The translations under genes were made by a program, and so were the position numbers. Positions 36,901 to 43,400 of a stretch of 64,000 bases of DNA are shown one piece after another. Below the pieces are notes generated by a model that ran no database searches, had not been told where the DNA came from, and was given only the letters and a program-made list of their open reading frames with translations. How positions within the stretch are numbered: position 1 is the first letter of the stretch; each line of letters begins with the position of its first letter. This stretch comes from Undaria pinnatifida. Its lineage: Eukaryota; Sar; Phaeophyceae; Laminariales; Alariaceae. The DNA is taken from positions 9,089,805-9,153,804 of the forward strand of contig JABAKD010000030.1 of NCBI GenBank assembly GCA_012845835.1. Direction: 5' to 3'.

Positions 36901-37100
36901 CCTTCCCCCGCACCGCCTTCGACGATGACGCATACTCTTGGGCTCGTCGTTTCCACCCGGAACGCACCCACCCTAAAATATGTTCATAAACACGGCAGGA
37001 TATGCCGGCTGAGGAGCTCCAGGAGTCGTTCGACGTCATCGACCAGGTCGTCAAACACCGAGATAGCTCTTCGGTCATCGTAGGCGACAGTTGTGCGTAG
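10364..37100 (+). CDS. Single-chain SbcD-SbcC (MRE11-RAD50-like) nuclease-ATPase fusion, predicted plastid-targeted
   Basis: I assign these exons: 10364-11473, 12079-12171, 13006-13152, 13524-13636, [missing segment], 18653-18799, 19229-19312, 19830-20090, 20835-20891, 22698-22778, 23060-23202, 23886-24176, 25116-25254, 26154-26243, 27237-27837, 28624-28854, 29506-29690, 30070-30335, 31136-31271, 31569-31643, 32135-32282, 34276-34360, 35178-35445, 36457-36561 and 36999-37100 (TAG). All joined phases agree except across the missing segment. At least 1650 aa are encoded. In order the protein has a presequence, a metallophosphoesterase nuclease, a capping-like region, an ABC ATPase N-lobe with NGSGKTT, coiled coil with a CYTC zinc hook, and a C-lobe with LSGGQWRR and LVLDEVLSQLD. 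SbcCD/MRE11-RAD50 complexes tether and process DNA ends and hairpins, normally as two separate proteins. The frame is read as continuous from nuclease to ATPase because exon phases match and no stop, promoter or new start is evident between them. Two adjacent genes remain possible. Confidence 0.8.
12079..13636 (+). CDS. SbcD-SbcC exons 2-4: nuclease motifs II and III
   Basis: Exon 2 (12079-12171) encodes IAFLGDFWHARGSLK, the GDxxHxR form of motif II seen in MRE11-type nucleases. Exon 3 (13006-13152) encodes TRPVVMIPGNHDQVTLGG, the GNHD motif III with its catalytic His. Exon 4 (13524-13636) encodes TLFLNALWIPHRRNNEAM, the next strand-helix of the family. Exons 2 and 3 are whole-codon exons. 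Exon 4 ends in phase 2 at a GTAAGA donor. The acceptor of exon 3 is ATCAAG, directly after an AAC/GAC microsatellite, which is unusual. The two later metal-binding motifs (a lone His and GHxH) are not in these exons. Confidence 0.85.
12939..12995 (+). repeat. AAC/GAC microsatellite at an intron 3' end
   Basis: Seven or so CAA units pass directly into about a dozen GAC units. The tract lies between a C/T-rich stretch and the acceptor ATCAAG|GTGG of exon 3. No AG dinucleotide occurs from about 12830 to 13004, so the first AG after the polypyrimidine stretch is the acceptor itself. Confidence 0.9.
15905..16005 (+). repeat. 25-bp minisatellite, about 3.5 units
   Basis: The unit starts GGGGATTGGGTTTCCGAATC and ends in a C-run. 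It repeats near 15906, 15937, 15962 and 15987 with small changes (CCGTATC, CCGAATC, ACGCTTC). The junction CCCCCCGGGG is palindromic. It lies in an intron of the SbcD-SbcC gene. Confidence 0.8.
16876..17375. other. Assembly gap of exactly 500 N
   Basis: All bases are N, and the round length suggests a placeholder rather than a measured distance. The right edge abuts a CCCT/CCT-rich simple repeat, a common cause of sequencing failure. Any open frame read through this gap is an artefact. The gap sits where the SbcD-like nuclease should have its C-terminal metal-binding motifs. Confidence 0.98.
17376..17690. repeat. CCCT/CCT-rich simple-sequence tract
   Basis: More than 300 bases are almost purely C and T on the plus strand, built from CCCT, CCT and CCCCCT units, ending in CTCACTCACTCACT. 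The complementary purine strand could form a triplex or G-quadruplexes. It lies in an intron next to the assembly gap. No protein is encoded despite long open frames. Confidence 0.9.
18653..20891 (+). CDS. SbcD-SbcC exons: nuclease capping region and linker to the ATPase
   Basis: Four in-phase exons (18653-18799, 19229-19312, 19830-20090 and 20835-20891) continue the nuclease half. The first has AESGQLKSLVVL and TIPLNVGRRFFRV, which match the 'LSExGQxKxxxxL' end of the phosphoesterase domain followed by a capping strand. The second has SPGDRVVWTVG and a charged helix. The third starts EMIEVEVRET and then runs into a low-complexity Gly/Ser/Thr linker. The fourth is VERLGFTLIEDLEPKTASK. The low-complexity segment would be a flexible tether between nuclease and ATPase. 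The donor of the first exon could instead be at 18760. I chose 18799 because it gives a continuous family-like sequence. Confidence 0.75.
21853..22170 (-). mobile_element. Possible tRNA-derived SINE (minus strand)
   Basis: Read on the minus strand, 22170-22090 begins GGTCGCCCCGGTGGCGTATC and contains an A-box-like TGGCGTATCAGG and a B-box-like GAGTTCGAGCC at suitable spacing, as in a tRNA gene. The acceptor ends do not pair, so it is not a functional tRNA. About 220 bases downstream a run of about 22 T on the plus strand (21856-21877) would be the poly(A) tail. This arrangement is that of a pol III SINE inside an intron of the SbcD-SbcC gene. No clear target duplication is visible. Confidence 0.45.
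22698..25254 (+). CDS. SbcD-SbcC exons: ATPase N-lobe with Walker A
   Basis: Exon 22698-22778 encodes ALHSIQLKNFGPFREE, the typical first strand of SbcC/RAD50/RecF ATPases. Exon 23060-23202 has VVLLRGSNL and then NGSGKTT (23135-23155), the Walker A nucleotide loop. The loop's usual first Gly is replaced by Asp. Exon 23886-24176 has DGRVADVV, a serine-rich insert, then LNGKPLWLKRRKG and DGKDLTRQ, the strand pair that follows Walker A in this family. Exon 25116-25254 has SPHVLGRGIFQGQHHINGLL, with the Q-loop glutamine. Junction phases are 0, 2, 2 and 0 and match throughout. Confidence 0.88.
23255..23435 (+). repeat. G-rich purine tract
   Basis: An almost pure purine stretch with many G runs follows the Walker A exon within its intron, including GGGACGGGACGGGACGGG units. 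It has strong G-quadruplex potential on the sense strand. No protein is encoded. Confidence 0.85.
24250..24470 (+). repeat. CATGCATGGC-containing repeat, tandem copies
   Basis: Three tandem units near 24257, 24317 and 24372 share ATGCATGGC and GTAGTC. They are followed by GGAACGGAGCACGTCGGGTT and a TCGCCGACCAGACAG stretch. The same sequence recurs at 37733-37985 on the plus strand and at about 39538-39605 inverted. It is a dispersed repeat family around the SbcD-SbcC gene. Confidence 0.7.
25505..25700 (+). repeat. TTGATTGATTGC-type degenerate microsatellite
   Basis: Imperfect GATT and GCTT tetranucleotides alternate for about 190 bp (TTGATTGCTTGATTGCTTGG and variants), beginning near GATCGATCGATTGATTG. 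It lies in the intron between the Q-loop exon and the first coiled-coil exon. No function is evident. Confidence 0.85.
26154..29690 (+). CDS. SbcD-SbcC exons: first coiled-coil arm with low-complexity insert
   Basis: Exons 26154-26243, 27237-27837, 28624-28854 and 29506-29690 are rich in Ala, Arg and Glu and have heptad-like spacing, such as EDLARLAEELDRARREA, RRARRNARQAREDAEVAEEA and RDVEREEARLADARRSV. They form the ascending arm of a RAD50-like coiled coil. The long exon 27237-27837 interrupts it with an SKSKSKSKS tract and a Gly/Val/Asp-rich minisatellite-coded stretch (about 27545-27665). The exon ending at 28854 is partly duplicated just downstream. The 29506 acceptor (CAACAG) was chosen because it restores phase 1. 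Confidence 0.78.
28812..29051 (+). repeat. 121-bp tandem duplication spanning an exon end and its splice donor
   Basis: Two nearly identical copies (28812-28930 and 28933-29051) each hold the last 14 or so codons of the exon (AALLREADPDLW), the donor GGGTACGT and about 70 bp of intron. They differ at only a handful of positions. The second copy therefore carries a second usable 5' splice site. Use of the second donor would read through intron sequence of copy 1, which contains a TGA in frame (28908-28910), so the first donor is probably the functional one. Confidence 0.85.
30070..30335 (+). CDS. SbcD-SbcC exon with CxxC zinc hook
   Basis: The exon opens with GECYTCGQPV (Cys codons at 30076 and 30085), the CxxC zinc hook at the tip of RAD50/SbcC coiled coils. 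Two such tips bind one zinc ion and tether two complexes. A descending coiled coil follows (SKLQKFEREASVNDRNLEL). The acceptor is ATAACAG, in phase 0 with the preceding exon, and the exon ends in phase 2 at GTAATC. The hook is what separates this protein from SMC and RecF ATPases. Confidence 0.88.
31136..32282 (+). CDS. SbcD-SbcC exons: second coiled-coil arm
   Basis: Exons 31136-31271, 31569-31643 and 32135-32282 are highly charged helical segments (EEHLRREWAGKITAAEWALK, AQHELAEAVARESDLELQ, VRDIEASVDRLKKELTEAED). They return the chain from the zinc hook to the ATPase head. Phases 2-to-1, 0 and 0 agree at every junction and the last exon ends in phase 1 at GTAGGT. The whole coiled coil is shorter than in nuclear RAD50. 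Confidence 0.8.
33640..33860 (+). repeat. About 73-bp degenerate tandem repeat, three units
   Basis: Units near 33641, 33715 and 33788 each run from ACAGTACCT or ACAGCAGCT through CTTTTTGGCC, AATAKTT and a GGGNCCT stretch to CTARAYTARAC. They lie in the 2 kb intron between the last coiled-coil exon and the C-lobe. The repeat is old and has no coding content. Confidence 0.65.
34200..34240 (+). repeat. CTG trinucleotide repeat just upstream of an acceptor
   Basis: About eight CTG units followed by CCGCTGCTGCCG lie 35 to 75 bases before the acceptor CACAG|CGCTCG at 34276. They may serve as an imperfect pyrimidine-poor lead-in. A related GCCGCC run occurs at 33586-33612. Confidence 0.8.
34276..37100 (+). 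CDS. SbcD-SbcC exons: ATPase C-lobe with signature, Walker B and stop
   Basis: Exon 34276-34360 has EHLGVRGVQNFIFRDAV. Exon 35178-35445 has the ABC signature LSGGQWRR (35302-35325) and Walker B/D-loop LVLDEVLSQLD (35392-35427), so the ATPase looks catalytically complete. Exon 36457-36561 is followed by a GC-AG intron (GCAAGC donor). The last exon 36999-37100 encodes EELQESFDVIDQVVKH, the helix that ends SbcC-like proteins, and stops at TAG 37098-37100. In the family this end carries the invariant 'FDxxDxVxK' pattern. Confidence 0.88.
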
Positions 37101-40100
37101 CGGAACTTTTTAAAGACTAAGATTGATTTGTTTCGTTCCATTCGAGCGTCCTTTGCTGTCTGGAGATTGCCCACAGGAAGATCGGAAGGACACACGTCGA
37201 CCGCTTTCTACTTCTCCGGAGATGCCAATACGGGGTTTGGTCACTTAATTTTTTATTTTAGCATCCGGCGAATGCGTAACAATGAAGCTTAACGCCCTTT
37301 AGCCAATCCACACCCGGTATACGACTTGAAAGCCGTTTTTTGGGAACATATTTCTTCGAATTAGTATACGGGGGATTTTTGGACTCTACAGGCGCTAAGC
37401 TCACTTCACCATTTAATGTGATGTGTACCAAATTAACCCATTTGCCCAGCCAACGGTGCATCCGCGGCAACGATAGGGTTGCTGTCGTATTAGATAACAT
37501 GCAAATCAACCGGTTTGTTTGGTACCTACGAACATCTCGATTCGCTGATGTGGCGAGGGCGGCACGCTAACCCGCTCGTCTTGTATTTCCGAAGAACGCT
37601 TGACAAGGCGTGTGTAACGGGCGTTAGTATACCCGTTGGGCCCTTTTTAGCGCTACACCTCCGTTATGGGAACCCCTTGTAGCTTGTAGCACTTCACCTC
37701 CACTGTGGGCGGGGTGTACTCGATATTCTCGATATTCATGCATGGCCGTAGCCATATGACCACAAGACCCTCGCATCTCTCCAATGCCTGGACGGAGTTT
37801 GTGTGTCGGGTTTTCACCGACCAGGCAGACATTGCTTGAACCAAGCGCAAATGTGGAGGGGTTTGTGTGCTCAGTTTGTGCATGGCCGTAGTCGTATGAC
37901 CGTAGACGCTCGCATCCCCACTATGCCGGAACGGAGCACGTCGGGTTTTCACCAACCAGGCAGATATTGCTTGCATCAAGCGCGAAGCGCCGTGAGGTGT
38001 TCGGCGAGTCACATGGACGGGTGAATTGCATTCTTTCAAGAACCGCTCGAAAGAAGGACTTCCGCACCTTGTGCCTACTTTCTTGCTTATGGATGACGGC
38101 GCCAATAAGTTACTTTATTTTCTGCTGTGGCCACTCCAGAGACAGCAATGGGTATTACTATGTAACTGCCTCATGGGTGCCTTACCATATTCACACTACG
38201 TGATGCGATCATTCCCCTTGTGCGGAGGTGGGGGGGAGGGGACTTGTAATTAGACATAGGATTGTTTGAAGGGTTGGAAACCTTCATCCATCCACGTTCC
38301 GGGAACAAACTCATTTTTGGAATTAATGTGGAATAGTTTCTTTTTGGTGAAAGGATTAGACTAGGATTCCACCTCTTTCCCTGCGTTTTTTTTCAACGAG
38401 GGCAATTTGCCATGTGTTCTCGCATGGGGCTTTAAAACTTGAAAATGGCAGGCAGGGACACTGGTGTCGCTCTTCTCTTGGTCGTCGTGTCCAACTCCTC
38501 ACCCTGTTACTCGCGGTCGACCAAAAAAAACAATTGAGCTACGATATGTAAATCGGAGTCAGAGAGCGAGTCAAACAATCGAACACGTACTACCCCCGCG
38601 ACTGCCTTGTTGTCGCTGTGGTGTTGCAGCTCTCTGCACTAACACAGAAAGCTTACACCCTCTCTATTAGCGCTTGGTCAATTTTTCTCGTAATGACAGC
38701 CATAGCGCTCATCATCGAGTAAACATTCGCCATCGATACATCCAACATCTGTGAGAACAGAGTTGTCAGTGTGACTGGTGGAGAGTTTTTCTTGCAAATA
38801 ATGGTTTCCGGTTCATCGTACGCACCTCCCGTCATTTGTTCCACTGCGCCACGAACAGCATACCAGGTGCACAAAAGCTTGTGTATCTCTCAACGGTGCC
38901 GGCACAGTGCTAGTTTGACATGTCGAAGGTGTAAGCAGTTCACCACCAACATTTATGTTATACGCGGAGACAGCAGATAGCCTTTGGGCAACAAACGAAT
39001 TGGGCGCTCTCCCAAATGGATTTTTCAAAGCATGATGCGGCCGGCAGCGGGGCATCCCACGAGTCACGACCGTTTTCAGATCGAGTGCACTATAAGCGAG
39101 GCTGTGAGCTTGGCGCCCACGCGAGGGCGGAAAAAGCCCGCGAGAAGTTGTGAGTTAGCCCCACAAAAACGTGAAAAGTACTGTCACTTCACATGTTCAG
39201 GGGTCGACCCGCACCGACCCACGTGATGAACAAGTATACTTCGGGACCGAAGTGATTTCGTTTTGCCACGGTTGACGTTGACGGCCGCACCGATCCACGT
39301 TATAAAACGTGACACGTCGCCTGCAATGAGAAAGGGATCGCTTTCGGAGCGGTCAACATTTGGTAGAATCCCTTCGTTGTGCACCCGAGTTGTGGATTCG
39401 GAAGAGAAGTCGTTCTCGAGCGCCCCCACAGCCGTATGCCAGCAAGTACGCACACGGTTCGGAAGTCCGTCTCACAAGTGGTTCTTAGTAGAGGATGCAG
39501 CTCACCGTTCACGCGACTCGGCGAAAACTTCACGGTGTTTCGCGCAGTATCTGCCTGGTCGGTGAAAACCCGACGTGCTCCGTCCCGGTGATGTAAGGAT
39601 GCGAGGGTCTACGGCTTAAGACTTCGGCTATTCACGAAATGAGTACCCACAATCACAGCCGACAAGACTAGACAAAAGGCTGGGTGCACACGCTTGGTAT
39701 TATTTCAACAACATAGCTGTTTCGAGACGCACGCAGTAAGGAGAGCGCGAGAGATTCTCGCTGTTGTCTTGAGGACCTTTGCAATATAAGGGGCGGGGCG
39801 AGCACAATAGGAAATTAGCTGAGGCGGAAAACATCTGATGGTGTGAGGCACCTCAAGCGCAAGCAGCAGTTATAAGTATTCGCATCCGCGGGCGTGATCG
39901 ACATTTTCAGCGATCGGGGCAACTTATTAGCGTTATCTCCGTGTGACCATTTTCCCTAAACCGTAGCTGCTGGGTTTCGGGGCGTTGGGCGTTTTGTGCA
40001 TGTGTAGTGGCTTGGCTAACGGTCAATAGCTCGCCTGCAGCACCTTCACAGAAGCGTGCTCTGCAAACAAGCGTGTGGCATGCTATATAGTCCGAAGCAC

Positions 40101-40493
40101 CTTCATACAAGCGTGCTTTCGCGAACAACCGTGAGCCATGCCGTTTAATGTCTGCGAACCAAGCGAGCCCTGTTGGCAACACACCACCAGGGTTGTTGTC
40201 TGTTTCAGTGAGCTTTAATATTTTCCTTCCGACGATGAGGAAGAAGACGTGAGCGGTAGATCACGCAGTGGGCCGCAGGACCGGGCTGGCACTCTCGTCG
40301 ATAGCCTAACAAACACCCCCAACCCCAAGACAAGACTCGATTTGAGAGCATTTGCCATTGCTTGCCCGCCAACTCCATCCCCACCCCGTGACCAAACAAC
40401 AGGAGCACAAAAACACCGCCACACAAGATGCGTGAAAGGGGTTCAATGCACGGCCTGGAGTTGCGTTGCTTGCCCTTGCAAACAGAGCTAAGT
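37101..40493. other. Intergenic region between convergent SbcD-SbcC and eS24 genes
   Basis: Both flanking genes end here, so it contains two 3' regions and no expected promoters. It holds copies of the CATGCATGGC-type repeat at 37733-37985 and, inverted, at 39538-39605. Near 39180-39460 on the minus strand a short degenerate frame (DVSRFITWIGAAVNVNRGK) faintly resembles the region after the YxDD motif of a reverse transcriptase, but the catalytic motif is absent. I see no intact gene. Confidence 0.55.
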
Positions 40494-43400
40494 CTACTTG
40501 GCGGCCTTCTTCGCTTTGTGCTTGGCGATACGGCGACCCGTGCCGCGGATCTTCAAGCCCCTGTTCTTGGCTTCCTTGATCTGCTTGCGGGAGGTCTCCT
40601 TCTTCTCCTGCTCGTACGTAAAAAGTGGTGGGTGGGGTAATGTATACCATGAGTCGGGAGCAGAGAGCGCGTACAAGCATACACATAATAACGTAAAATA
40701 CAAAAAGACACAAACGCGCGCGCATTCATCCATCCGGTCAATCGATGCATATAATACTTCCAAGTATTACTCTGGACGGAAATTTTACGAGTATCTTTTG
40801 GTTTTTATACGGATTATGAAAATCCCAACCCTCCGCATATTTCCGCCCAGAACGGTAATAAGAAAGACCAGGTATAGCTCAACCGGTGGTGGGCATGGTC
40901 CACATTAATTTCGCTGTTCCACAATACACAGGCCGTCGATGTGTGTGCGTACGTTTGAACTATTTCATTATGTTGACCTCCAAGCACAAACACTAAAAAC
41001 CGTCGCGGTTCTATATAAGTCCCCCTTCACTCACAGCGGCAGCGCGAGTAAACATAACACACCCCGAGACACAAAGCGAAACCACCCAATGACCGGTCGC
41101 ACGAACAGCATCATGGAACACATGACCGAGCGAATGAAACCATTTGGAACGACAAGTTTTGATGAAAATCTCCCATCTCACAGCCAAGGTGACGTTTCAA
41201 GACCACATACTAGGCATAAAAAAAAACAAATGGAATGAACTACGTCACTAACAAAACCATAGAATGAACGAGCAAAGACGACTAACCGTGAGACCGGCGC
41301 GAGCCAGGCGGTGCTTGGGCTCGAATTTCTTCATGTCCTCAAGGCTGTCGTAGATAAGGCAGAACCCCGTGCTCTTGCCGCCACCGTAGTGGGTCCGGAA
41401 GCCGAAGAGAGTCACCGTCGTCGGGTCAGACACACGAAACTTCTGCTCATAGAGATAAAAAAGAGGTGGGCGGACCGAAGAAGGGTGGTGCCATGCATTC
41501 GATCGCGGATATTCAAAAAAAGAGAGCAGTAATTGTCAAAAAAAGCCCAGAGGGACTACAGGCGGGTGGGGGTCGGGGGGAGCAAGCATTCGAGTACATG
41601 CATGCACGACGGAGGGTACATGCATACACGACAGAGGTGTTGAGAAAGAACAAAAGAGGGACATAACTTCTCATCCCCGCGACATTAGTTGGGTTGTATA
41701 CTACAGTAATTGCGTGGACTGCATCAGCAAGTACGCCACACCAAACCGACGCCGACCCCAGTACGAAGTACTTCCAAGTATACAACAAATCATTCAACAC
41801 ATAAAATCTCCAAAAAACCTCACAGGAACGTCATTAACGGTGGGTCTAAAAAGCAGAGCCCAAAGCAGTTGCTGGTATGCACCACACTACGGGAACACTA
41901 TGAGAACAGAAAGGAAAGGGCCACTAGTAAGGTAAATACATGCCAGGTATGCACCACGGGTGCTGGAGACTGGCCACTTGCTCCCCATGCCCACAACGCA
42001 CCGTAGGATATGTATACCGAGCCGAGAAAAACTCCCGTCTAGGCTTGTGCGACACTATTTTCAACGAAGTAATACCTATGTGTACGTCAGCTGTGGGCGC
42101 GACCGATCTAGTATACGTGGTAGTCGATACGCAGTTTTGCAGGCTGCTTTTTACATAGCGAGCCGAAAAAACGGCTCCACCACACACATTCTTGCTGCTT
42201 ACGTTGACTGGTGTGCTTCGCTACACAGTCGCAGGGGACGAAGGCATGCCTTCCGTGGGTAGAAAGAAAAATTACTACATTACTTGGAAGCCTACTCGAG
42301 CCTATAAACACACCCACGTGAGTCAAAAGCACGACCACTCCACAAATGGATAACGCTTACTTCGTTCTCAGTGTTCGCGACTAAGATTTAAGCTTGTCGT
42401 CATCGTGGTGCAACGCAGTTTTCATACCCAGTACATACCGCAAAAAAGCGGAACAGTTATGATATACACTCGTTACCACTCGAGAAATGGATGACGCTTA
42501 ATTCGTCCTCATTGTTTGCGACTAAGATTGAAGCTTATCGTCATCGTGGTACTACAGAGCGACGTTACAAAACAAAACGTAACGCATTTTGGAGCATGAG
42601 GACCTTGCTTGGGTAGTCCAGGTTCGCCACGTAGCTAGTTAACTCATAAAGCACATTCTCACCGGAAAAAACAACATAACATAATCACCGAAAAAGAAAA
42701 AAACAAGGAGGGGCAGCACATCTAAGTAACACACAGGCTGGACCGCTCGAGAAATGGACGACGCTTAATTCGTCCTCAGTGTTTGCAACTAAGATTAAAG
42801 CTTACCGTCATCGCGGTGTAGCGCGGTTGTCATACCGAGTACAATCCGCAAAACGCGAAACACGATTAATAAGCTACACTATATAACATGCACTCGTTAC
42901 CACTCGAGAATTGCATGACGCTTAATTCATCCCCAGTGTTAGCAAATAACATTAAAGCTTATCGTCATCATGGCACTACAGAGCGACGATACAAGACAAA
43001 AAATGTTTCAGACAAATAAGGAGCTCGCCAGAGTAATCAAGGTTCAATAGCTACTGTAATGGAACTAAAAAAACATCCTCACTGAAAAACTAACCCACTA
43101 AACATCCTAACCGGAAGGAACAAACAAAATAAATACGGAGGGACACCACGTTTCAATAACACAGGCTGGACCGCTCAAGAAATGGATGACGCTTAATTCG
43201 TCCTCAATGTTTGCGACTAAGATTAAAGCTTGTCGTCATCGCGGTGCAGCGCCGTTGTCATATCCAGCACAAATCGATAAACACATACCTGGTAGTTAAA
43301 TAGCTATAATATGCACTCTTTGCCACTCGAGAAACGGATGACGCTTAATTTGTCCTCAGTGTTTGCGACCAAGATTAAAGCCTATCGTCGTCGTGGTACT

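Noticed and set aside
39184-39460. Minus-strand reverse-transcriptase-like fragment
   Set aside because: DVSRFITWIGAAVNVNRGK is suggestive, but there is no YxDD box and no second conserved block. It is too weak to list as an element.
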